In this document: positions 30,049 to 38,568 of the stretch, piece by piece
Numbering within the stretch: position 1 is the stretch's first letter
Layout: each line of letters begins with the position of its first letter
Source: Polyangium mundeleinium
Lineage (GTDB): Bacteria; Myxococcota_A; Polyangia; Polyangiales; Polyangiaceae
Assembly (NCBI RefSeq): GCF_028369105.1
Contig: NZ_JAQNDO010000001.1
Span: 1,240,001-1,304,000 of the forward strand
Length of the DNA: 64,000 nucleotides
Reading direction: 5' to 3'
Translations under genes and position numbers: made by a program
The notes under the pieces: model-generated
What the model saw: only the letters and a program-made list of their open reading frames with translations
Databases searched by the model: none
Told to the model about the DNA's origin: nothing

Positions 30049-30990
30049 TCAGCGCCGCGATAGCGCATACGCGATCCCGCTCTGGAGCGTTCCGCGTGTG
30101 ACGATGCCTGAAAGCTCGGCTCCGATTTCGACGAGGGTCTTCGCGACGGCGGAGCTGATGCCGGTCATCAAGATTTCAACGCCGAGCAGCCGGGCAGTCT
30201 TCGCGGCGCTCACCAGCGCATCTGCAATCTCGGCATCCATGAGCTTCACGCCTGTGATGTCGAGGATGGCGACCCGCGCGTGGTGCGAAGCGATGCCGTC
30301 GATGAGCGCCCTTTGGATCTCCTCTGCCCGCGCGTCGTCGATATCTCCGACGAGGGGCATGGCCACGACACCGTCGGCGATAGGCAAGAGCGGAGTCCCG
30401 AGCGCGCGGAGGGCCCGCTGCTGGGTCTTGACCAGCTCGGTTTGGAGCTCGAGCTGGAGGCGCTCGGCCGTGCTCGTCGTGACATCCCGGAAAAATCCGG
30501 CCATTCCCGCGGGCGCCCCCGCGGCGTCTCTGACGAGGAAGGCGGAGGTCTGTCCCAGCCATTCACTGCCATCCGGACGCCTGATTCGAAGGGTGCCGCT
30601 CCATGCGCCCGTGGTAAAGAGCACAGGGACGACTTCCGCCTGGAGCCTTGCATAATTCTCGGGATCGTAGAACTCCTCGAGCGTGCGGCCGACGGCGCTC
30701 TCTCCAAACCCGCTCATTGCCTTGAAGCTTGCGTTCGCATAAGTAACGCGGCGGTCGAGGGACGTGAGCGTGATGCCATCGAGGGCGCAATTGACGAGCG
30801 CCTGAGCAACACCAAGCTGCTCGATCATGGAGGTCTGCGACTTTACGACAGCCCTCAGCGTGCGCACTTCCTCCTCAGCGCGCGTGAGACCACCGCAATG
30901 GAAAGGTGCCTCCGGACCGAGTGCATCCGCGCGATTCGACGGGGACGTATCGTCGAGTGCTTGGGGGTCCACGCCGGTGAGCGTATTCAT
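30049..30990 (-). CDS. PAS-STAS sensor, RsbR type
   Basis: A 313-residue cytoplasmic sensor. A PAS domain (about 65-190: ALDGITLTSLDRRVTYANASFKAMSGF... and FFRDVTTSTAERL) is linked by a helix to a C-terminal STAS domain (about 205-310: LLPIADGVVAMPLVGDID, LDITGVKLMDAEIAD, ILMTGISSAVAKTLVEIG). Both Thr positions that RsbT phosphorylates in Bacillus RsbR aligned here are present (DITGV and AKTLV). Such proteins form stressosomes; no RsbS or RsbT is in the window. AGGAGGTGGAG precedes the start. The gene ends 47 bases before the A-T-R NRPS on the same strand, so the two are probably co-transcribed. Confidence 0.9.
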   Translation of the reverse strand: MNTLTGVDPQALDDTSPSNRADALGPEAPFHCGGLTRAEEEVRTLRAVVKSQTSMIEQLGVAQALVNCALDGITLTSLDRRVTYANASFKAMSGFGESAVGRTLEEFYDPENYARLQAEVVPVLFTTGAWSGTLRIRRPDGSEWLGQTSAFLVRDAAGAPAGMAGFFRDVTTSTAERLQLELQTELVKTQQRALRALGTPLLPIADGVVAMPLVGDIDDARAEEIQRALIDGIASHHARVAILDITGVKLMDAEIADALVSAAKTARLLGVEILMTGISSAVAKTLVEIGAELSGIVTRGTLQSGIAYALSRR

Positions 30991-31380
30991 GATACTCCAC
31001 CTCCTCCAAGGATTCTAGGATGGATGCGCGCCAACGCGCCACCCTGAATGCGGGACATTCGTAACGGGCTGGACAGCCGCCAGGGCAAGGACGCACCGTC
31101 CCCGTCAGAATGCGTACGCCCGTACCCGAGGCGCACGGAGGATGGACCGTGATCGGTATCGAGCGAGAGCAGCGCGTTCGGCACTTCGATCATGAAGGCG
31201 GGGGAAGATGTCCCGTCTGTACCGGCGGCCTTTCGCTTTGGGCCCCGTTGGGGCAGGTGGCGCTCGAAGCCCCCCGCCGTCGTCTCGGCGGCGGGGGGCG
31301 GACCTGGACAAAGTCCTTCGCGTTGCATACCCTCGGGCGCGAACACGGAAGTGCCCGCAGCGTACACAATCGACCCAATC
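30991..31380. other. divergent intergenic region with a strong hairpin
   Basis: The spacer lies between the divergent PAS-STAS gene and a lipoprotein gene and holds no credible reading frame. It includes a hairpin with perfect 11-bp arms (31269-31279 and 31289-31299, GCCCCCCGCCG) and a 9-nt loop, 82 bases before the lipoprotein start. It could attenuate the lipoprotein transcript, or end a transcript reading in from upstream. Confidence 0.5.
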
Positions 31381-32736
31381 ATGAAGCGAATCTTCGTGGG
31401 TGCACTGTTCTCGTTCGCCGCGCTCGTTGCATGCGGCTCCGCACCATCGTCCCGCGAGAAGCTCGACGAGACCCAGAGGCAATGGCCGACGTCGACCCGT
31501 AAGAACGGGCCCGCGTCGCTCGAAGCGCCCACGAGCGCCCCGCCGTCCCCGGCGCCGTCCACCTCGGCTGCGCAGCAGGGCCCCGCTGTCGGCTCCCCGC
31601 CTCCGCTCTTCGCATCACGCCTCCGCTTCGACGCTGCCAAGCGCGTCGAGATCGACGGCAAGCTCGACGAATGGCGCGATCTCGTCTCCGGCGTGAGCGC
31701 GGTGCCCGACGCGCCGGACACCTTCGCCGCCACGCTCGGCGCGGACGACGCGGCCCTCTACATCGCAGCGCGCATCCGGCCTGCTCGCGATGGAAGCGCG
31801 ACCGTGAAGCTCCGGCTTCGCTTCCTCGACCGCGGCACGAGCAGCGCGCCTTGGGAGGTGTCGGTGGCAGCGAGGAGCGGCGCCGTCACGGTGCGCGCGC
31901 CGGGAGGCCCGCCCCCGACGGCCGTATCCGACGCGAGCGCGCGATTCCAGATCTCGGGTGACGAGACGACGCTCGAAGCCCGCATCCCGTGGACCGCGCT
32001 CGCACCGGCTGCCCGCTCCCGCGTCGGGATCCGCGCCGCGCTCGTGTACGAGCGCGACGGTCACGAGCGCGCGGTGATCGGAATGGGCGACGCGGAAGAA
32101 GATCTCTGTCCCATGCCGTTCGAGCAGGTCCTCCTGGCACGCCTCGATCCGATCGCCCAGCGCCTCTGGCCTCACGCGACGCGATCCTGGTTCCAGGCCG
32201 GCGCGGACTACCCGATCGCCGTCGACGTGACCGGCGACTCCAAGCTCGAGCGCGTCGGTAAGCTCGGCAATCAGATCACCGTGTGCGAGCCCAAGAATAC
32301 GGTCGACGCGCATTGCGAGACCCGCACCTTTCCCGGCGAGACGCGCGTCGAGGGCGCGGGCGCCCAGCGCATCACGCGTGATGACAAGGACGACTTGGTC
32401 CTCCACTATTGGCGAACGCGGGACACGGCCGAGCACCTCGTGATGGAGGTCGTCCCCGTCGTCTCCGGCGCGCCGCTCGTGCCGATCTTCGAACACGAAG
32501 TCTCCGTCTATCTCTGCTGCGGGAGCGAGGCGAACGCGCCGCCGCACATTCGCGACGCGGTCGCCATCAGCCCAAGGACGATCGAAATCAGCGCCGAAAG
32601 ACCCTGGCGCCTCAGCGAATCGAAATTCACCGAGGCGCCCCTCGGCGGCACCATCCGCCCCGTCGTCACCCCTTGGGAGAAACCACCGAAGCGCCGCTAT
32701 GTGTTCGTGAACGGTGCCTTCGAGCCGAAGCGCTGA
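31381..32736 (+). CDS. lipoprotein with CBM9/DOMON-like domain
   Basis: A 451-residue lipoprotein (signal MKRIFVGALFSFAALVAC, Cys18) with a Pro/Ser/Ala-rich linker to about residue 75. Residues about 80-250 look like a carbohydrate-binding family 9 or DOMON-like beta sandwich: VEIDGKLDEWRDLVSGVS, then DDAALYIAARIR, and LEARIPWTALAP near its end. The C-terminal 200 residues are unrecognised and include a Cys pair (YLCCGSE). It probably binds a ligand at the cell surface. The start begins the signal peptide, and the in-frame extension from 31192 is dropped. The fold call is moderate; substrate unknown. Confidence 0.85.
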   Translation: MKRIFVGALFSFAALVACGSAPSSREKLDETQRQWPTSTRKNGPASLEAPTSAPPSPAPSTSAAQQGPAVGSPPPLFASRLRFDAAKRVEIDGKLDEWRDLVSGVSAVPDAPDTFAATLGADDAALYIAARIRPARDGSATVKLRLRFLDRGTSSAPWEVSVAARSGAVTVRAPGGPPPTAVSDASARFQISGDETTLEARIPWTALAPAARSRVGIRAALVYERDGHERAVIGMGDAEEDLCPMPFEQVLLARLDPIAQRLWPHATRSWFQAGADYPIAVDVTGDSKLERVGKLGNQITVCEPKNTVDAHCETRTFPGETRVEGAGAQRITRDDKDDLVLHYWRTRDTAEHLVMEVVPVVSGAPLVPIFEHEVSVYLCCGSEANAPPHIRDAVAISPRTIEISAERPWRLSESKFTEAPLGGTIRPVVTPWEKPPKRRYVFVNGAFEPKR

Positions 32737-32931
32737 TCGACCATCGGCGTACGCGCGACCGTACGCCTCGCGCTCGTTCGATGCCGCGGGCTCGGTCCAC
32801 TTCGGCTCGGGCGTGAGCTTGGTGGACTTGATGGCTTGGACCGCGGTGGCCAGCGCCTCGAAGGCGGATACCGCCAGCCGGACGCCACGTGGCTGTTGCC
32901 AAGGCGCACGTGGATCTCGCATCATACGTTT

Positions 32932-34770
32932 GTGATAGGCAAAAGCCCCGTCGCTCACCGGCGCTTCGTGCTCCTCTCCCTGCTCGCGCTCGGCTCTTGC
33001 GACACGGGCCACGCGCTCGCCGAGCCCACCTCCGCTTCCCGTGCAAATGTTGCCGCGCAAGAGGTGCAGCGGGGCGTCTCGCTCGTCCTGACGGTCGACG
33101 ACGCTGACCTCGCCGTCGGCGATGAGCTCCGCTTTCAACTCGCGTTCCGCAACGCCTCGGGTGACGCGGCTGTCGTCGTCCCGCCCCTCGACGGCTCGTG
33201 GAGCGACATGCGGCAGCCCGCCTATGAGCTCGTCTTCGCGGATGCCAAAGGCCAGCCGCTGCCGCACGCGCTGGGCTTCACCCCCGCCGCGCGGTGTGCC
33301 CTCACGAACCCGATCGAGCCGAAGGATCGACGTGTCCTTGGCGCGCGTAGCAAGCTCGTGATCGAGGACGCGCACGCCTGGGCGCCTGCGTTCCGCGTCC
33401 TCGATCACGCCCGGCCCGGCGTGGTGTCGCTGCGCGTGCGCTACCGGGCGGACGGCCTGCCCGGGGTCACGCCGCTCGCGCTCGTCTCGAACCCTGTCGA
33501 GCTCACCATTCGCGGCGGCAATGAGGCGCTCTGGGCCTGCCGCAACACGCAGGTCGAGCGGGCCAGGCAGCACGTGTATGCGGAGAACACGCCTTCTCGG
33601 CTCGTCGCACGCGAAGACGGCTACCTCCTCGTCTATCGACGGACCGAGACGCACGTGCGGCCTGGGGAGACGAAATCCATCGGGGCCGTGTTCGCCCAGC
33701 AGCTCGGGCGTCGGGGCGAGCCGGTCGGGGCGCCCGTCGAGCTCGCGCGGAGCGATAACGACTGGCCGGGGCTCGTCGAGACGCTGGACGTTCCGGGCGG
33801 GCTGCTCGTGGCCTTCACGACGGCCCGTGGCGAGAAGGACCGCGACGTTCGTCTGGTGTACGTGGACACGAGCCAGGGAGCGCCGAGGCCGGGGCCGATC
33901 AAGACGATCTCGACGGAGCCTGGGCGGCCCGTGTTTCTCGCGCTGGCGCGCGCCGGTGCCCGCGCGGGTATCGTTTGGCAAGGCCGCGTGGGCGGGGACG
34001 AGGTGTTGAGGTTCAGGCCGCTCGGGCTGAATGGCGAGCCCACGGGGGGCGCGGTATCGATTTCGTCGAGCGCCGGTCTCGCGGGCGGAAACATGTTATT
34101 CGCGCCCGTCGGCAGCGATTATTTGCTGGCCTGGCACCAAGGTGGTCCCGAGCTTCGGCTCCAGCGCCTTGCTGCCGATGGTGCGCCTACGGGGAGCGCT
34201 GGCACGGTCAAGCTCGCGGACACGGGGACGCTCGTCGCGCTCGGGATGCTTGGCGACCGGGTGGGCATCGTGGTTGCCGATAACGGCGTGAATCATGCAA
34301 TCGCGCGGGATACCATGGGTCTGCACGCGATCGAGCTAACGGCCGCCGACTTCCGCCTGCTCTCCGACACGCCGGCCAGTCCTTGGGACCAGCAGACGGC
34401 GCGCTTCGGCGCTGCGGCGTGGATGGACAGCCGGCTCACGCGTCTGTGGAGCGAGGATCGAAAATTGGTCTTTGCGTCGGAACCTGGAGCGCAGGCGCCG
34501 CAGGTCCTCCTGAGCCAAGCGGCCGGCGGGACACACGGACTCTGGGCGACAGCGGACAAGAGCCGGATCCTCGCCACCTGGACCGATTTGCGCGATGACG
34601 ATCAGCGCCAATGCGCTCCATCGAGCACCTGCGTGAGCGAGGTGTACGTGGCCGTCCTCGATCCGACGGGCAAGGTGCTCGTTCCGCCGGCGCGCGCCAC
34701 GAGGACAGCGGTTCCGAGGCCGGTCGCGCTTCACCAGGCAAACTGGGCCGAGCTCTGCGCGAAAAGATAG
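32932..34770 (+). CDS. large lipoprotein of unknown function
   Basis: A 612-residue exported protein. The GTG at 32932 gives MIGKSPVAHRRFVLLSLLALGSC, a good lipoprotein signal with a Cys in the lipobox LGSC; the open codons upstream to 32836 are not signal-like. The first domain (about 40-200) is immunoglobulin-like (VSLVLTVDDADLAVGDELRFQLAF, VVSLRVRYRADG). The rest has repeated blades (LVAREDGYLLVYRR, GLLVAFTTARGEKDRDVRLVYVD, YLLAWHQGGPELRLQRL), so a beta propeller is likely. No catalytic motif was seen. It follows another lipoprotein gene on the same strand. Confidence 0.8.
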   Translation: MIGKSPVAHRRFVLLSLLALGSCDTGHALAEPTSASRANVAAQEVQRGVSLVLTVDDADLAVGDELRFQLAFRNASGDAAVVVPPLDGSWSDMRQPAYELVFADAKGQPLPHALGFTPAARCALTNPIEPKDRRVLGARSKLVIEDAHAWAPAFRVLDHARPGVVSLRVRYRADGLPGVTPLALVSNPVELTIRGGNEALWACRNTQVERARQHVYAENTPSRLVAREDGYLLVYRRTETHVRPGETKSIGAVFAQQLGRRGEPVGAPVELARSDNDWPGLVETLDVPGGLLVAFTTARGEKDRDVRLVYVDTSQGAPRPGPIKTISTEPGRPVFLALARAGARAGIVWQGRVGGDEVLRFRPLGLNGEPTGGAVSISSSAGLAGGNMLFAPVGSDYLLAWHQGGPELRLQRLAADGAPTGSAGTVKLADTGTLVALGMLGDRVGIVVADNGVNHAIARDTMGLHAIELTAADFRLLSDTPASPWDQQTARFGAAAWMDSRLTRLWSEDRKLVFASEPGAQAPQVLLSQAAGGTHGLWATADKSRILATWTDLRDDDQRQCAPSSTCVSEVYVAVLDPTGKVLVPPARATRTAVPRPVALHQANWAELCAKR

Positions 34771-34835
34771 CGGACATCCCGTCGCCCTCCTCCACGAGCT
34801 TTCGGCAATTCACCACGCGGTCGGCGTCGAGGAAG

Positions 34836-35352
34836 CAGGCGTCGCTGGAGGTCGTGGCGAGGGAGGTTCCCTGACCGATCAGCGACCGAGATCTACGGTC
34901 GCCCCCCGAGCCGCGTCGTGCACCTCGGCACGTACAGCTGTCGCCGCATTGCCGCGTATCCCGAGTTCCTCAGCGAGCACGCGCTGGGGAACGCCATCGA
35001 CATTGCGGGCTTCGATTTTGGCCCGCTACCGAAAGGACAAAGCCTGCCGGAGGGCATCCCGGCCGGCTTCAAGAATGGCTTCGAGGTTCGCGTGCTCTCG
35101 CACTGGAAGGCGCAGACAGGCCACGCGGCGATCCACGCGCGGTTCCTGAAGACGCTGGCGAGGAGGCTCATCGCACGGAAAGACGTCTTCCGGGTTCTGC
35201 TCGGGCCGGGCTACGCGGGGCATGACAACCACTTTCATTTCGACATGGCGCCGTTCCGGATGGTGGAGATGTATGACGGCGGGCAGCCACTGGTAACGCC
35301 GCCAGCGTCGAACAGCGCCTCGGCGGTGAACGAAAGCACGGAGAGCCCATGA
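34836..35352 (+). pseudogene. extensin-like C-terminal domain, broken at the 5' end
   Basis: The open frame from a GTG at 34918 encodes 144 residues: HLGTYSCRRIA, SEHALGNAIDIAGF, VLSHWKA and GHDNHFHFDMAPF. Those are the metal-peptidase-like motifs of the extensin-like C-terminal family (D-Ala-D-Ala carboxypeptidase-like fold), which acts on the cell wall. The family continues N-terminally with signal and lead-in residues that this frame cannot supply: codons directly upstream still read TEIYGRPPSRVV, as expected, but then turn to Arg-rich noise, while the neighbouring frame reads SLEVVAREVP and stops at 34872. A one-base frameshift near 34870 would explain this. It may be a pseudogene or a sequencing error. 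Confidence 0.65.
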
Positions 35353-35699
35353 GCGGGGCGGCCGTCGGGTGCCGCAGTCGAGGCGCGGCGGTTGACCGCG
35401 CCTCGGGCAACAATCGCCCGCTCGATCGGCTCAACGCCGTCGGCGGTCAGACGATGAAGACGTGCAAGGCGCTCGGATTTATCGACGATGATACGCTCGG
35501 TACGTGCTTGTTCGGCGCGGCAACCACGACCTGCGGTTATGACGTGAGCAGCGGCTACTATCGGTACGGCAACAGTTGCCAAGGCTGCACCCTGAACACC
35601 GGGCCGTTCGCTACCTACGTGCTGCAAGGCCCCATGAACACCGCAAGCGTGCTCTCGAGCATGGATGGCTCGATGCGCAATCGCTGCAAGGCACGTTGA
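35349..35699 (+). CDS. short Cys-containing protein, doubtful
   Basis: An ATG overlaps the stop of the broken extensin-like gene by four bases and opens a frame of 116 residues. The second half is protein-like and Cys-rich (LGTCLFGAATTTCGYDVSSG, GNSCQGCTLNTG, RNRCKAR), with less GC-biased third positions than its neighbours. The first 30 residues look random, so the real start may be internal or the gene may be a remnant. No family is recognised and no signal is seen. Confidence 0.35.
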   Translation: MSGAAVGCRSRGAAVDRASGNNRPLDRLNAVGGQTMKTCKALGFIDDDTLGTCLFGAATTTCGYDVSSGYYRYGNSCQGCTLNTGPFATYVLQGPMNTASVLSSMDGSMRNRCKAR

Positions 35700-35879
35700 G
35701 CCGAGCGGCTTCGACGCGTCACGCCTTCGGGCATCCACGTTTCATTCCAACTCCAACTTTTGTCACGCCTGGCGGAGCGATCCTGCGTACTTCGCCGATT
35801 GTGCAGCGGCCAGGACGCGCTTTCCTCTCTGTTCTGTTGGGGAAGGGCCTGGTAACGTTCATCATCCCGGGAGACGTTG

Positions 35880-37142
35880 ATGACGAACGAGATGGAAACC
35901 GTCGAGCGGTTGACGCTCGAGAACGATACGCTGCGCAAGCGTGTGGCCGAGCTCGAGGAGACCGTCCGGCAGCGAGATCGGGTCACGCAGACGATCATCG
36001 ACCACGTCCCGGCGCTCATTTTCGTGATGGATCTGGAGGACACGTACAGCCACACCAGCCAATCCTGCGCCGCCTTCATGGGCCGCCAGGAGGTCTCCGA
36101 GATTGTCGGGCACAATGCCAGGGAGTTCTTTCCTCCCGAAGTTTTCGCCTCCTGGAGGGAGAACAATCGCCTCGTGGCCGCGAAGGGCGAAGCAATCGTG
36201 GCGGAGGAGTCTGGTCCGGGGGAAGACGGCGTACAAGTGTACCGATCCATCAAGTTCCCCATACGCGACAGCGAGGGGACCATTCGCTGGATTGGCGGCA
36301 TCGCGTCGAACGTGACGGCCGAGCGCAGGGCCGAGGAGCGGCTGCGCGAGAGCCAGGCGCGCGCGCAGGCCATGCTCGACGCGTCGACGGACCTGCTCCT
36401 GCTCGTGGACCTCGAAGGCGTGGTCGTCATGGCCAACCAGGCAGCCGCGGGGCGGCTCGGGTGCTCCCCGGCGGAGGCGGTCGGGATGCGCGACGTATTC
36501 CCGCTCGATGAGCCGGCACGCCGGGCCTCTTTGGTGGAGGAGGTGCGGCGCACCGGCACCCCTGCGCGTTTCGACGCCGCGCGCGACGAGCGTTGGTTCG
36601 AGGTGACCGCGTATCCGGTGCGGGGCGGCGACGGACTGCCCGCGCGCCTGGCGATCTTTGGGCGCGACGTGACCGAACAGAGGCGCGCGGCTCAAGAGCA
36701 GCGGCGGCTCCAGGAGCAGGTCATCGAGGCGCAGCGCCTGGCCATTCAGGAGATCGGGACGCCGCTCGTCCCCCTCACGGACGAGGCGGTGGCCATTCCG
36801 CTCATCGGGGCCATCGACGAGGTGCGCGCCGCGCATTTCCTGGAGACGATGTTGCGCGGGGTGGATGCCCGCGGGGCGCATATCGTCGTCGTCGACGTGA
36901 CCGGCGTGAGCGACGTCGATGCCCACGTGGCCGAGGTGCTCGTGCGCGCCGCGCGGGCGGCGAAGCTGCTCGGCGCAGAGGTGATCATGACGGGAATCCG
37001 GCCCGCCGTGGCGCAGGCGCTGGTCGACCTCGGCGCTGATCTCGGTGGCGTCGTGACGCTCGCGTCGCTGCAGGACGGCATCGCGTACGCAGTGCGAGGA
37101 AAGGGGCGGGCGCCGTCACCTCGGCGCGGCGTCAGGGCATGA
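35880..37142 (+). CDS. PAS-PAS-STAS sensor, RsbR type
   Basis: A 420-residue cytoplasmic sensor: an N-terminal coiled coil (ETVERLTLENDTLRKRVAEL), a first PAS (about 40-155, VPALIFVMDLEDTYSH to IRWIGGIASNVTAE), a second PAS (about 165-275, DLLLLVDLEGVVVMANQAA to IFGRDVTEQ), and a STAS domain (about 295-405, TPLVPLTDEAVAIPLIGAID, VVDVTGVSDVD). The first regulatory Thr (DVTGV) is present, but the second position reads PAVAQALV, with Ala instead of Thr, so only one phospho-switch may remain. GGGAG eight bases upstream supports the ATG at 35880. It is a paralogue of the sensor at 30049. Confidence 0.9.
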   Translation: MTNEMETVERLTLENDTLRKRVAELEETVRQRDRVTQTIIDHVPALIFVMDLEDTYSHTSQSCAAFMGRQEVSEIVGHNAREFFPPEVFASWRENNRLVAAKGEAIVAEESGPGEDGVQVYRSIKFPIRDSEGTIRWIGGIASNVTAERRAEERLRESQARAQAMLDASTDLLLLVDLEGVVVMANQAAAGRLGCSPAEAVGMRDVFPLDEPARRASLVEEVRRTGTPARFDAARDERWFEVTAYPVRGGDGLPARLAIFGRDVTEQRRAAQEQRRLQEQVIEAQRLAIQEIGTPLVPLTDEAVAIPLIGAIDEVRAAHFLETMLRGVDARGAHIVVVDVTGVSDVDAHVAEVLVRAARAAKLLGAEVIMTGIRPAVAQALVDLGADLGGVVTLASLQDGIAYAVRGKGRAPSPRRGVRA

Positions 37143-37169
37143 TCGGCCTGCGCCAGCGCGGACGTCTGT

Positions 37170-38264
37170 TTAGTGGTTGTCAACGATCTCGATCAGGCCG
37201 ACGATATGCGTTCGCAACTCGGCGTTGTGTCGAAGTCCATGCGCGAAGGCGCGGCGCACCACCGTCGAAACGACGGTTGCCACTTCCGGTGTCGCGAGTC
37301 TGCTCGTCGTAGGGGACTCATAGGTTGGGTCCCGGAGCCGCACGCAGACGACTGCATGCAAGCCGCTGGCAACGATGTCGCGGAGTTGCTCCAGCGGTCG
37401 CTTGTTCACGCGTGTTTCTTCGACATCCCGCAGCCCACGAGCCAAGCCGTTCAATAGACCTCGGACGTGCGTGCCGCCGTCGGTCGTACGTTGAATGTTG
37501 GCGAAACTGTCAATCGACGTCCAGCGATGGTCTCGCCACTCCATCGCCACCTCGACCGAGATGTCATTCACGACCTCTTCGACGGCGACGACGCCGAAGA
37601 TACGCTTGCCCGGGGAGCGTGTTCTTTCAAGAAATACGCGAATGCCGCGCGTCTCGTGGAAGTGGTGCTTCCGGTGGTCGACGAAGGAGAAGCTCAGCGA
37701 GGGCACGAGGCATGCGAGTTCGCGCAGCCGTGCAGCGATGGCGCCCGCGTTGATCCAGGGGTCCGAAAAGATGGTCGGGTCGGGAAGGAACGTGATGGCC
37801 GTCCCCGTTTGGCTTGTCGGTCCGACCGCTTCGAGATCGCCGCAAGGTATTCCGCGTTCGTAGCGCTGTCGGTAGCACCTGGCGTCCCGAAAGATTTCGA
37901 GGCTGAGCCACGAGGACAAGGCGTTCACTGCAACCAACCCGACGCCATGCAGTCCCACGTGCTCATGTGGCGCGTGTCCGTCGAAGGTTGGCGTTCGGTG
38001 GAGGGACGTGAGGGCCTTCTGAACAAAAGGAACCCCATCGACTTGATGAACGGGAATCCCACGCCCATCGTCCTTGACCGTCACCGAGCCGTCCTCGCCA
38101 ACTTCGACCGACACGGCCCGGCAAATGCCTCGAACGTGCTCATCGAGCGCATTCGCAAGCAGCTCCCATACCATGTGCAACAAGCCGCTACCGTCGCGGA
38201 CGTCACCAATGAACATCCCTGGCCTGCGACGGATGGCATCGATGTCCTCCGGGAAGTCGATCAT
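37170..38264 (-). CDS. orphan GyrB-like ATPase without TOPRIM domain
   Basis: A 364-residue protein that corresponds to only the N-terminal half of GyrB/ParE. The GHKL ATPase comes first: RRRPGMFIGD, ELLANALDE (base Glu and Asn), KDDGRGIPV, and the lid GLHGVGLVAVNALS. The transducer follows: DGGTHVRGLLNGLARGL and LHAVVCVRLRDPTYESPTTSRL. The TOPRIM and tail domains are absent; the stop comes at the usual domain border. The GyrB loop SSQTKDKL aligns with ESPTTSRL, so the ATP-contacting Gln and Lys are missing. It could be a regulator or decoy, or a partner of an unlinked subunit; gyrase activity is unlikely. It converges on the PAS-STAS gene. Confidence 0.88.
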   Translation of the reverse strand: MIDFPEDIDAIRRRPGMFIGDVRDGSGLLHMVWELLANALDEHVRGICRAVSVEVGEDGSVTVKDDGRGIPVHQVDGVPFVQKALTSLHRTPTFDGHAPHEHVGLHGVGLVAVNALSSWLSLEIFRDARCYRQRYERGIPCGDLEAVGPTSQTGTAITFLPDPTIFSDPWINAGAIAARLRELACLVPSLSFSFVDHRKHHFHETRGIRVFLERTRSPGKRIFGVVAVEEVVNDISVEVAMEWRDHRWTSIDSFANIQRTTDGGTHVRGLLNGLARGLRDVEETRVNKRPLEQLRDIVASGLHAVVCVRLRDPTYESPTTSRLATPEVATVVSTVVRRAFAHGLRHNAELRTHIVGLIEIVDNH

Positions 38265-38568
38265 GCGAAGTGCTCAGCGATCTCTGGACGAGGTGGTCCT
38301 TGTCTGCTCCAGGGCCTTCACCACATGGGCGTATCTCACGAACGTTGCCGAGCTACAAGGCCACTCGTCCGGGCGACGTGCTCCCCCTCGTCTTCCGCGA
38401 TCGACTCGTTGACAACTTGTCCTCGCGCCCGCCGCGCAGCGCGACAGACCGTCATACCGCTTCGACCCTGGCGACGTCTCTCGGGCGCCGGTTGCTTGGT
38501 TTTGCCTCTGGTATGGGTCCTGCTTCCGATCGGCCCGCTCCAGGGCAGGCTTCAAAAGAAACGCGACC
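38265..38568. other. divergent promoter region
   Basis: The stretch of about 300 bases lies between the GyrB-like gene and the membrane-protein gene at 38569. I see no credible gene, repeat or long dyad. It must hold both promoters. Short frames here are not supported. Confidence 0.4.
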
